From contig CAIYLB010000117.1 of the NCBI GenBank assembly GCA_903926935.1, forward strand, positions 1-37,420: a stretch of DNA of 37,420 bases. Reading direction: 5' to 3'. Below, piece by piece: positions 29,967 to 37,420 of this stretch. A model generated the notes under the pieces. That model was not told the DNA's origin, searched no databases, and saw nothing but the letters and a program-made list of their open reading frames with translations. The position numbers and the translations under genes were made by a program. The DNA comes from an uncultured Pseudomonadota bacterium (GTDB lineage: Bacteria; Pseudomonadota; Gammaproteobacteria; Burkholderiales; Methylophilaceae). The stretch's first letter is position 1. Each line of letters opens with the position of its first letter.

Positions 29967-31919
29967 TCAAGTCTGAAACCAATAAAAAGATAAAGCGGGA
30001 ATTACTATTTCCTCGTTGATTAAAGGAAATGTTTCTCCAGTACACAAGTCTTTGACAAGATCGTACTGGAAAAATCCCATGCGACGCATGGGAACCAAAT
30101 CTAGGGATTGTGGATTGGTATCAAAGTTACCAATCACTAGAACTCTTGAATGTGTAATGCTATGGTCAAACCGAGAAAATACGAAAAGGTGAGTATTATC
30201 AACATTCAAGAGCTCTCGATTATTCCTGTCGGCAAAGGCAGGAATTTCCTTACGAACTGCAATCATTTTCTTGATTTCACTAAACATTCTATATTCTAAA
30301 GTGCCTGGCTGGGTTCTTTTCGCAGCTTTATCCCAATTCATTTTGGGGCGATGCACCCAGCGATTATCCTTACTTTTACTGGTGTCATTCAGATAAGCAT
30401 CATCGTTGAGAGTGCCGATTGCATCGCCATAGTATATTAACGGGATTCCACCAAACGAAAGAATAATGCTATGTAACAGCAGAATGGCTTTAATAGCAGT
30501 GTCAATAGCTTCGCTATCGTTCTTTTCCAGCGCGTATTCAAGCCCAATTAATGAAGCCAGCGAGCCAGATATGCGGGCATCTCCAGTCTTTTCATTTTTA
30601 CCGAAAGCAAGTCCTCTTGCACTAGAACCCTCGAAATTTCCTGTGAAATAATCAACCAAGAAACGACGATGTAACTGAGGATCATTGCCGACGGCTATAA
30701 TATCGGCATCGCTAAAACCCCAACCAATATCATCATGGCAACGCACATAGTTGAGCCAAGTTGCCCGCTCCAGTTTTTCAGGAATACTGCGTATCCCCTT
30801 ATTAAGTAAGCCAGTTGATTTTGTTGCCGTTGCTTCCCATAAAAGTGCCATTAAAGTGGCGTTATAGGCAATCTCACATTCTTTGGCATTGATAGCATCT
30901 TCGCCAAAATACTTGATAATTTCAGTGGGTGCGACAATGGCCTCAGCGATAAATAAAACCCCGGGCGAAGTGACCTGGCAGCAATCTTTCATCAATTGGA
31001 GGATTTGATGTGCTTCGCGCTCATTCTGACAACTACTACCCATTTTTTTCCAGAGAAACGCCACTGCATCAAGTCTGAGAATATCTGCGCCATGATTAGC
31101 CCAAAATAGAATAATATCCAGCATTTCTATGAAAACCGCAGGGTTACGATAGTTTAAATCCCATTGATAACTATTAAAAACTGTCATCACCCATTTACCC
31201 ATATCTTCATTCCAGGTGAAGTTGCCAGGGGAGTTTTCGGGAAACACTTCTGGCATTGACTCCTCAAACATATCTGGTGTTTGCCTGTCGTCAAAGGTTA
31301 AATAATAGTTTTGATAGGCTTTGTCGCCCTGGCGCGCTTTTTGAGCCCACTCATGCTCATCGGATGTGTGGTTGACCACGACATCCAGCGTCAATAACAT
31401 CTCCCTTTTTCTAAGATTCGCTGCTAGGTCATCAAGATCTTTAAGAGTGCCAAAACGGCTATCAATATTGCGAAAGTCTCGTACTGCATATCCGCCATCA
31501 CTCTGATCTTCCGGGCAATCGCAAATGGGCATGATATGCACCAAGTTAACTCCTAGATTTTGTAAATAATGCAGTCTCGATTTCACACCTTGCAGATTAT
31601 CAGCAAAGCCATCGCAATAGAGTGCCATGCCTACCCACTTCTGGCTAAGAAACCAATCGTGATCCTTTTCACGTGCTAAATCGGTTTTCTTGAGATGTGC
31701 AGGCCGCTTAATAAATTGACGCGCCATGGTCTCCACAAGGTGCTGCATCTGCTTTTTAAAATCAGGGCGATCGCCATATAGCGATGTAAATAGTGAGTGA
31801 ATGGCATAAAAGTTAGCCCCCAGGCGGGTATAAAAATGTTGTAGCTTTTGATTCTTAATTTCAGGCTTAAGCGCGATCAATATGTCATTCAGTAGAGAAT
31901 GCGAGACTTGCTCATACAT
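29967..31919 (-). CDS. ams: Amylosucrase
   Basis: 650 residues from the Met at 31919, close to the 636 of Neisseria amylosucrase. It transfers glucose from sucrose onto a growing alpha-1,4-glucan and frees fructose. All GH13 catalytic residues are visible: nucleophile D284 in ILRLDAVAF, acid/base E326 in LFIAEAIV, and D396 in YVRCHDDIGW; also DVVVNHTSDEHEWA and GSSARGLAFGKNEKTGDARI, the latter typical of amylosucrase. A helical N-terminal domain of about 90 residues is present, as in that enzyme. The gene overlaps the end of the sucrose-phosphate synthase gene by 8 bases; GGAAAGG lies upstream. Sucrose hydrolase is the main alternative. Confidence 0.92.
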   Translation of the reverse strand: MYEQVSHSLLNDILIALKPEIKNQKLQHFYTRLGANFYAIHSLFTSLYGDRPDFKKQMQHLVETMARQFIKRPAHLKKTDLAREKDHDWFLSQKWVGMALYCDGFADNLQGVKSRLHYLQNLGVNLVHIMPICDCPEDQSDGGYAVRDFRNIDSRFGTLKDLDDLAANLRKREMLLTLDVVVNHTSDEHEWAQKARQGDKAYQNYYLTFDDRQTPDMFEESMPEVFPENSPGNFTWNEDMGKWVMTVFNSYQWDLNYRNPAVFIEMLDIILFWANHGADILRLDAVAFLWKKMGSSCQNEREAHQILQLMKDCCQVTSPGVLFIAEAIVAPTEIIKYFGEDAINAKECEIAYNATLMALLWEATATKSTGLLNKGIRSIPEKLERATWLNYVRCHDDIGWGFSDADIIAVGNDPQLHRRFLVDYFTGNFEGSSARGLAFGKNEKTGDARISGSLASLIGLEYALEKNDSEAIDTAIKAILLLHSIILSFGGIPLIYYGDAIGTLNDDAYLNDTSKSKDNRWVHRPKMNWDKAAKRTQPGTLEYRMFSEIKKMIAVRKEIPAFADRNNRELLNVDNTHLFVFSRFDHSITHSRVLVIGNFDTNPQSLDLVPMRRMGFFQYDLVKDLCTGETFPLINEEIVIPALSFYWFQT

Positions 31920-34110
31920 GATCTGGAACCTTTCCTTTCTGGCTAGGTACATTGAAGCCACCAAATCCATAATGATCTAGGCCTTCTAGAATGCCTGCGG
32001 CATAGTCATGCTGCGCAAAATACACCTGCTCCAGACCACGCAAGGTCTCTAGTTCAGAACTGTGATTACCAACTACAACGGCTAAGGTATCACCAACCAG
32101 CATTTCGCTGTCGTTACCTGAATCACCCGCGACCAGAAAACTCTTCAAAGGAAGCCCCCATTTGTAGGATAAGTAGCGAATGGCGTGTCCTTTTGAAGCA
32201 CGTACGGGCAAAATATCGAGGAATTCATTATGTGAATAGATCAGCTTTGCATGGAGTTTAAGTTCATGAAGATGATGATAAATTTCCTCCAAAGGCGGCA
32301 TCTGAGAAGATGTTACATTATAACTTAGCTTAAATTCACGCTGATTTTCATTAGACTGCAATTCAAGTCCAGGAATATTGACCATGGCATTGACCAAGTC
32401 ATCGCGACGCCATAAATGACGTATGTGATTAGCCCAACCTATATCCGGAAAAAGTTCTGGGCCATAATTAATTTCGCTACCAACTGATGTTATGAGTATA
32501 TTGGGCAGAGGTACACGATTTTTTTTCAAAATAGCTATAGCACTTTCAAGTGTTCGTCCGGTTGCAACGCCAAAGCCTAATGTACTGACATTTTGACGTA
32601 GCCAATGAATCAATTCTGCCAGCCTTTTTTTGTCGCCTATAAGTGTATTATCAATATCGCTAATTAGCATCGTTTTTACTAGTGGCATAGGTGACTTGCC
32701 ACTATTGAGCGCCATGAAATGCTGACGGCGTTTTCTCTTGCGCTCTCGACGTAAGAGCTGACTAACTTCTTTCATATACTTCGTTACATGCGCATCCCAA
32801 CTATAGTGTTGTTTAACATTGACGATGCCATTCTTTGCCCAAGTTTTCCACTGCTTTTTGTCTGAAAGTGCCTGACTCATTGAAGCTGCAATGGCGCTAC
32901 TTTCTAATGTGTTTGTCAACAAACCATTGCAACAATTACTCAGAATATCCCTTGGTCCTCCATCATCTGGGGCGATGAACGGCAGCCCGCTTGCTGCGGC
33001 TTCGATTAGCGTGAGTCCAAAGGGCTCGGTCAATGCTGGATTAACAAATAAGCCTTGGCGACTGGCTGTTAAGCGATACAACTCCGGAATATCATGTTGT
33101 GTAATATGTTTGGGGATTGCAACTTTACCCCACAGGTCATAACGGTCTATATCAAGCAGTAAATCATTCATTACAGCCTGCTGAGACTCTTCCAAATCAC
33201 GTATGTCATCACGTACCCCAGCCACAATAACCAGATTGGCCGCCTCCTGCAATTGCTTATCTTCACCATATGCTGCAATTAATCCTTTCAGATTTTTTCG
33301 TAGTACTGGACGCGAAATAGACAAAATAATTGGCTTGTCAGGCTGATATAAGAATCGATCTATTCTTGCCTTTAGTAGCGGATCAATTTTTTTTCGGCCT
33401 AACGGCGAGAAGCGCGACGTATCGGTTCCAGGTGGAATGACACTACAACGTTTCGGGGCATGGCTCTGATACATGCCGTATTGATCATCAATCTCTTGGC
33501 GAGTACTGGTTACCACTATTGCTGCATGCTGAATAACTTCTTCTTCCACCGCTATCCGGCGCTCAAAATTAAATTGCCGTTCAATAGCGCTTTCTTTACG
33601 ACCACTTGCCAGTAAACGTGACTTTTTTGGTCGCCCTAGCGAGTGTCCTGTATGAATCAATGGAATGTCGAGCAGCATGGAGAGCTGTTTTCCTACATAG
33701 CCGGCATCCGCGTAATGTGAATGAATTAAATCTGGAAGACGTCCTTGCTGACGCAGAAAATGTAGGATTTTATCCACCATCTGATCAAGATGCGGCCACA
33801 GCATTTCCTTGCGGATATATTTTCTAGGACCACAAGGCAAACGGATAATACGTGCCCCATCTTCAAACACCTCCTCAGGCTGAGCATAATCAGAAGACAA
33901 TAAGGGATCATCAATAAGCCTAGTCAGCAAATCAACTTTACCTACTTCATGATGTTTAGCCAATGCTTTAGCCAGTTCGATCACGTACGTTGTTTGCCCA
34001 CCAGTATCAGCATCACGCCCAAGCTCCATGTCGTGAGACCGCATCAAGCCGTGCACGCTGATCATCAAAATGTAGAGTGAATTATCCGTATTGTTTATTT
34101 GCTTCGTCAC
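31912..34110 (-). CDS. sps: Bifunctional sucrose-phosphate synthase / sucrose-phosphate phosphatase
   Basis: 732 residues from a GTG start. Residues 10-455 form a GT-B glycosyltransferase: MISVHGLMRSHDMELGRDAD near the N-terminus, HTGHSLGRPKK, and the E-x7-E pair (E362, E370) in TEPFGLTLIEAAASGLPF. It joins UDP-glucose and fructose-6-phosphate. Residues 477-720 form a HAD phosphatase with DxDxT (DIDNTL, 485-490), a basic residue in RASKGHAIRYL (around 640), and GDSGND (662-667), so the phosphatase step should also work. The start overlaps the fructokinase stop by one base (TAGTG), with GGAGG 10 bases upstream inside that gene. This fused form is known in methylotrophs. Confidence 0.92.
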   Translation of the reverse strand: MTKQINNTDNSLYILMISVHGLMRSHDMELGRDADTGGQTTYVIELAKALAKHHEVGKVDLLTRLIDDPLLSSDYAQPEEVFEDGARIIRLPCGPRKYIRKEMLWPHLDQMVDKILHFLRQQGRLPDLIHSHYADAGYVGKQLSMLLDIPLIHTGHSLGRPKKSRLLASGRKESAIERQFNFERRIAVEEEVIQHAAIVVTSTRQEIDDQYGMYQSHAPKRCSVIPPGTDTSRFSPLGRKKIDPLLKARIDRFLYQPDKPIILSISRPVLRKNLKGLIAAYGEDKQLQEAANLVIVAGVRDDIRDLEESQQAVMNDLLLDIDRYDLWGKVAIPKHITQHDIPELYRLTASRQGLFVNPALTEPFGLTLIEAAASGLPFIAPDDGGPRDILSNCCNGLLTNTLESSAIAASMSQALSDKKQWKTWAKNGIVNVKQHYSWDAHVTKYMKEVSQLLRRERKRKRRQHFMALNSGKSPMPLVKTMLISDIDNTLIGDKKRLAELIHWLRQNVSTLGFGVATGRTLESAIAILKKNRVPLPNILITSVGSEINYGPELFPDIGWANHIRHLWRRDDLVNAMVNIPGLELQSNENQREFKLSYNVTSSQMPPLEEIYHHLHELKLHAKLIYSHNEFLDILPVRASKGHAIRYLSYKWGLPLKSFLVAGDSGNDSEMLVGDTLAVVVGNHSSELETLRGLEQVYFAQHDYAAGILEGLDHYGFGGFNVPSQKGKVPDHV

Positions 34111-35057
34111 TATGTTTCATCCTCCAAAATAGGTAGGTAGAAATCACGACTCTGAGGCACAGCCCCCCTGATTTCGCAAATCGCTGCCGCAAATGCATTG
34201 GCTCTAGCCAACATCACTTTGGGTAACCAGTTTTCAAGAATGCCTAACATACAGACTGCAGAAAACCCATCTCCAGCACCTACTGTATCAACCAAGCTTC
34301 CATTCAGCTTGGGGCTAGTCGATCTGGTTTCTGTGCCGTCATTAGAAATCATCCAAGCACCATCAGCTCCGCATGTAACTAAAAGACAATCCAAATTAAA
34401 TTTCTCAATCAAACCCAACCCATAATCCCTATCACCAGTGCCAGAAAGCTTAAGTAGACCAGCTATTAATCTTAGCTCTTCTTCATTGATTTTCACTATG
34501 TTTGCTCTCAGCAACGATCGTCTGATTATGTGCTTGTCATACCATGGCTGGCGTAAATTGACATCTAGGAATCTCGGGCTTTTTGTGTCGCTTAAAAAAA
34601 TGTCTAGAGCAAGGCGAGATTCCACATTTCTTTGTGCCAGCGTTCCAAAGTAAACCATGTCAGGATGCATCTTCATCGTAACTAAGTGTGCTACACCTGA
34701 ATGAATGTGGTCATATGCCTGTTCTGGCAGTATTTCAAATTGATGACTTTTTTCACTTATATGAACAATCACTTGGCCCGTAGGGTAAATTTGGTCACAT
34801 TGCACACCGGAGCTATCCATTCCCAATCGCGACATATCGGTAATAAATTCATCACGAAGGGAATCATTCCCTGTTCTTGTAACTAGCACTGGATGCTGAC
34901 CAAATGCCTGAAGATGGCGCGCAACATTGTATGGGGCACCACCAAGCACTAATCTATCAGGAAATATGTCAGCTAAGACTTCACCGAATAAAGCAATTGT
35001 ATTTTTACTTTTCTTTTGACCTATGAGCAAGTCAGATTCGTACTTTTTTTGAATCAT
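34110..35057 (-). CDS. Fructokinase (PfkB/ribokinase family)
   Basis: 315 residues. PfkB signatures are present: FGEVLADIFPDRLVLGGAPY at the start, the substrate-binding GGAPYNVARHLQAFG, and the catalytic-base motif DTVGAGDGFSAV (D263). It should phosphorylate the fructose freed by amylosucrase to fructose-6-phosphate, which sucrose-phosphate synthase uses again; the context argues for fructose over other sugars. GGAAGG lies 8 bases before the ATG. It stands 48 bases downstream of the PBP7-like gene and overlaps sps by one base, so the genes are likely one transcript. Confidence 0.9.
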   Translation of the reverse strand: MIQKKYESDLLIGQKKSKNTIALFGEVLADIFPDRLVLGGAPYNVARHLQAFGQHPVLVTRTGNDSLRDEFITDMSRLGMDSSGVQCDQIYPTGQVIVHISEKSHQFEILPEQAYDHIHSGVAHLVTMKMHPDMVYFGTLAQRNVESRLALDIFLSDTKSPRFLDVNLRQPWYDKHIIRRSLLRANIVKINEEELRLIAGLLKLSGTGDRDYGLGLIEKFNLDCLLVTCGADGAWMISNDGTETRSTSPKLNGSLVDTVGAGDGFSAVCMLGILENWLPKVMLARANAFAAAICEIRGAVPQSRDFYLPILEDET

Positions 35058-35105
35058 CAGTCCACGCCTTCCAACTTAGTGTTTTGTTTGCCTGTTTTAC
35101 AGCCA

Positions 35106-35966
35106 TTAACCACGTATTGAGTACTGATCTTTACTATGCGCAAGCCATCGTTTAACTCTTATGGCATCTACGATACGTGAACTAATTCCCCATGAGTCCA
35201 GCAAAACAATGATTGTAGGTACTCCTCCCAACGTCGCCTGCATCACCAGACACTTCCCTGAGTCGCTTATATATCCAGTCTTGGACAGTCCGATCTTCCA
35301 GCCGTTGTCTTTAACCAATCGATTGGTGTTGCTAAAGATTATTCTTTGTGAATGGTCGTTGATACTATGGGAAACAGAGGTCGACATTTTACGAATCTGC
35401 TGATACTCATAGGCTGCTTTTACCATAATGGCAAGATCTCTTGCGGTTGATACATTACGCGCATCCAGTCCTGTAGGACCAAAGAAGGTAGTGTCGTTCA
35501 TCCCCAATTTGGCAGCATTGCGATTCATGGCTTCAACAAAAGCATTGGTGCCTCCATAGTAACTACGAGCCAGCGCATAGGCCGCTCTATTTTCAGAAGA
35601 CATCAGTGCAAGTTTAAGCATCTCTCTCCGCGAAAGGGTTTGACCAATGCTAAGTTTAGATTTAGACCAGCGCTGTCTATCAACATCCTCTCGACTAATC
35701 GTGATTGGAGCATTAAGTGACATATTACTATCAAGCACCACCATGGCAGTCATAAGCTTTGTAATTGATGCAATAGCTTTCTTTTTACCAGCTTTTTTTT
35801 CGAAAATTATTTTGCCGGTTTCCTGCTCAATGATTATTGCAGAAGAAGATTCAAGCACTAATTTAATATGACGTTCTTTATTGCTAAGTATTGCGCCTAC
35901 CGATAAGTTTGGAAAAGCCATAATAGCAGCCAACATAACTATTATTATAATTTGTCGAATTTGCAT
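35106..35966 (-). CDS. pbpG: D-alanyl-D-alanine endopeptidase (PBP7/PbpG family)
   Basis: 286 residues. A signal peptide (about 1-25, MQIRQIIIIVMLAAIMAFPN) is followed by an S11 peptidase domain with all three active-site motifs: SxxK at S67-K70 (ASITKLM), SxN at S124-N126 (MSSENRAA), and KTG at K229-G231 (LSKTGYISDSG). There is no C-terminal membrane-binding domain of the PBP5 type, so it is of PBP7 type, a periplasmic cleaver of peptidoglycan cross-links. AGG lies 7 bases before the ATG. It is the first of four closely spaced genes, the rest for sucrose; cell-wall remodelling under osmotic stress would make sense of this but is inference. Confidence 0.9.
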   Translation of the reverse strand: MQIRQIIIIVMLAAIMAFPNLSVGAILSNKERHIKLVLESSSAIIIEQETGKIIFEKKAGKKKAIASITKLMTAMVVLDSNMSLNAPITISREDVDRQRWSKSKLSIGQTLSRREMLKLALMSSENRAAYALARSYYGGTNAFVEAMNRNAAKLGMNDTTFFGPTGLDARNVSTARDLAIMVKAAYEYQQIRKMSTSVSHSINDHSQRIIFSNTNRLVKDNGWKIGLSKTGYISDSGKCLVMQATLGGVPTIIVLLDSWGISSRIVDAIRVKRWLAHSKDQYSIRG

Positions 35967-36712
35967 GTATTAACCTAAAGTAGTCCGACTTTATCAAGTC
36001 TAGCTATTGTAAAAATCTGTATTAATAATGGGATGGATCGTCAACTTGCCTCTACTGAGTGATGTATTCTCTGTCGGGAACAATTGTAACAATGACCTCT
36101 CTGATCTAGCAGATTTGATTTGGCAGCGAACAACTTTAAAATGCAAGTTCAACACTCATGTTATCCATGCTACTTAGGATGACTGTCTGAATATTTTTAT
36201 GTACCAAGGTAACGGGTTGCGTCTTTTATCTTAGTTGTTGAATCAACAAGGCTAAGCCTAACTTTATAAGTGGAAGATGATTACAGCTTAAATAGCTCGA
36301 GTTAAAATGAGTACTAGCCTGCTTTCTAATTATTCCATAATGAGGACTGTCGACCACATCTTTTTATTTACACGTGCTGACATAAGCGTCAAGTGTACAC
36401 CATAAATACATTTGTACAAATGTATTTATAAGTAACGACTCCGTAAGTATTGTGCACTCAACCTTCCCATCTCAATCTCAAATACATCAAACAGTTTCGA
36501 GTGCTACCCAATGATTGGAATCAACAAAAGTCTTTGCTTGGATTCAATCAATAAAGCTTGAGGACTCTTAAATGCAGCAACAGAGAAAGGATGCATAATA
36601 ATGAGTAAGTTATCTTGCTTTAAGGAACAGAGAGGAATGAGACATGCCAGAAGCCGGCACAGGGCGGCGTATTTACTAAAAATATGTTTATAATCAATAA
36701 CTTAAGACTAAA
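35967..36712. other. Non-coding region of 746 bases upstream of pbpG
   Basis: No supported gene on either strand; a 30-codon plus frame from 36601 is not credible. Notable are a 15-base inverted repeat TTGTTGAATCAACAA (36235-36249) and a perfect 28-bp palindrome (36402-36429). The promoter of the pbpG-sucrose genes should be here or just upstream of pbpG, but I could not fix its position. Confidence 0.5.
36402..36429. promoter_or_regulatory. Perfect 28-bp palindrome, probable regulator binding site
   Basis: One arm is ATAAATACATTTGT and the other its exact reverse complement, centred on TTGTACAA. A dyad of this length without a loop is unusual by chance and typical of a strong operator. It lies 436 bases upstream of pbpG and 283 bases past the 3' end of tRNA-Val. 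No T-run, so not a terminator. Confidence 0.6.
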
Positions 36713-36789
36713 TGGTAGGCAGTACCAGATTCGAACTGGTGACCTCTTGGATGTCGACCAAGCGCTCTAACCAACTGAGCTAACCGCCT
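36713..36789 (-). tRNA. tRNA-Val(GAC)
   Basis: 77 bases with encoded CCA. The acceptor AGGCGGT pairs with ACTGCCT (one G-T pair), D-stem GCTC/GAGC, T-loop TTCGAAT, and discriminator A. The anticodon stem CTTGG/CCAAG encloses loop TCGACAT, so the anticodon at the centre is GAC (valine). Position 33, nearly always U, is C here. Confidence 0.88.
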
Positions 36790-36903
36790 ATATATTAGTG
36801 ACTTTGTATGCGCTGACTAGAATTAATCAAACTCATTTCAAGTAAGTGCGCGATTTTAGCTGATTGTTGCCTTGCACGCAAACTTCAAACGCTATAATGG
36901 CTG

Positions 36904-37420
36904 ATGTTACCTGAATACTTTGCACTAAATATTGAACAACAGTTGAGTAAAATTACTGAGCACGGTTTTTGCGTGATGGATAATTTTATTTCTAGCAGTA
37001 CTGCCTTAGCTTTATCCAATGAAATAAATGTTTTACATGATGGTGCCAACATGCATGAAGCGGGTACTGGCCAAACGCTAATTTCAATTAATAAACACCT
37101 ACGTGGCGATTCAATTTACTGGCTGGATGAAGCGCCTGCGAGCATTGCGCAAAAGGTTTATTTTGCAAAAATGGAGGCATTGCGTGAGGGTTTAAATCAG
37201 CATTTATATTTAGGCTTATTTTCACTGGAGTGTCATTTAGCACTTTACCCAATAGGCGCAGGCTATAAAAAACATATTGATCGATTTAGATCAGCCAATA
37301 CCAGCCAAAAGATTGATGCTGCTATACGCCAAATCAGCTGCATTTTATATTTAAACGAAGATTGGCTTGAATCTGATGGCGGCCATTTGCGCTTATACGT
37401 TAACGCAATAGAAGCTAGCG
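36904..37420 (+). CDS. 2-oxoglutarate/Fe(II)-dependent oxygenase, 5' part (cut by window edge)
   Basis: Open from ATG 36904 to the end of the window, 172 codons, no stop reached. The sequence begins MLPEYFALNIEQQLSKITEH and includes HGFCVMDNFIS, then YKKHIDRFRSANTSQKIDAA and RQISCILYLNEDWLESDGGHLRLY. This is the double-stranded beta-helix of prolyl-hydroxylase-like 2OG oxygenases: H and D of HxD in KKHIDRF bind iron, and the distal His and Arg would lie beyond the edge. Substrate unknown; small proteins of this kind are found across proteobacteria. A TATAAT at 36894-36899 leaves only four bases before the ATG, so the message may be leaderless or the true promoter lies further upstream. Confidence 0.82.
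   Translation, partial: MLPEYFALNIEQQLSKITEHGFCVMDNFISSSTALALSNEINVLHDGANMHEAGTGQTLISINKHLRGDSIYWLDEAPASIAQKVYFAKMEALREGLNQHLYLGLFSLECHLALYPIGAGYKKHIDRFRSANTSQKIDAAIRQISCILYLNEDWLESDGGHLRLYVNAIEAS

Noticed and set aside
36601-36693. 30-codon plus-strand frame starting MSKLSCFKEQRG
   Set aside because: Short, Arg-rich, no ribosome site of note and no similarity; likely chance.

Overview
The window looks like chromosome of a moderately low-GC (about 42 % in housekeeping genes) betaproteobacterium. The order thrS-infC-rpmI-rplT-pheS-pheT-ihfA-merR-tRNA-Pro, the MdtABC pump and a fructokinase / sucrose-phosphate synthase / amylosucrase cluster fit the Methylophilaceae (Methylotenera/Methylophilus-like methylotrophs). 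This placement is inferred from protein similarity recalled by eye; no methylotrophy gene is present to prove it. Nearly all genes lie on the minus strand.

Layout. 1-249: 3' end of an IS30-family transposase. 263-9257: a complete four-gene efflux operon (mdtA-mdtB-mdtC-outer membrane factor) behind a readable promoter whose -35 box sits in the loop of an inverted repeat. 9.8-11.2 kb: a DUF4337 membrane protein, a secreted His/Asp/Arg-rich protein and a frameshifted small exported protein. 11.8-14.0 kb: a four-PAS LuxR-type regulator. 14.6-18.75 kb: a small mosaic of broken mobile or accessory genes: a DUF3631 primase/helicase remnant with a TubC-N-like companion, an HTH-nucleotidyltransferase (MNT) with a frameshifted HEPN partner, and a kinase-TPR-FHA gene that lacks its N-lobe and carries an in-frame stop. 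Copies of the 10-mer AGCCTAGCAA sit at both outer edges, next to tRNA-Pro(GGG).

18.8-28.5 kb is conserved housekeeping: tRNA-Pro, merR, ihfA, pheT, pheS, rplT, rpmI, infC (apparent AUA start), thrS, sbcB. 28.6-36.0 kb reads as an osmoadaptation/sucrose block: an MscS channel, amylosucrase, a bifunctional sucrose-phosphate synthase/phosphatase, fructokinase and a PBP7-type peptidase. Together the sugar enzymes form a closed cycle: UDP-glucose + fructose-6-P to sucrose, sucrose to glucan + fructose, fructose back to fructose-6-P. 36.0-37.4 kb holds a 750-base non-coding stretch with a perfect 28-bp palindrome, tRNA-Val(GAC), and the start of a 2-oxoglutarate/Fe(II) oxygenase gene that runs off the window.

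No wholly new system is proven here. The best leads are the repeat-bounded mosaic with its damaged MNT/HEPN and kinase-FHA genes, the 28-bp palindrome, and the coupling of a sucrose/glucan cycle to a cell-wall peptidase and a mechanosensitive channel.
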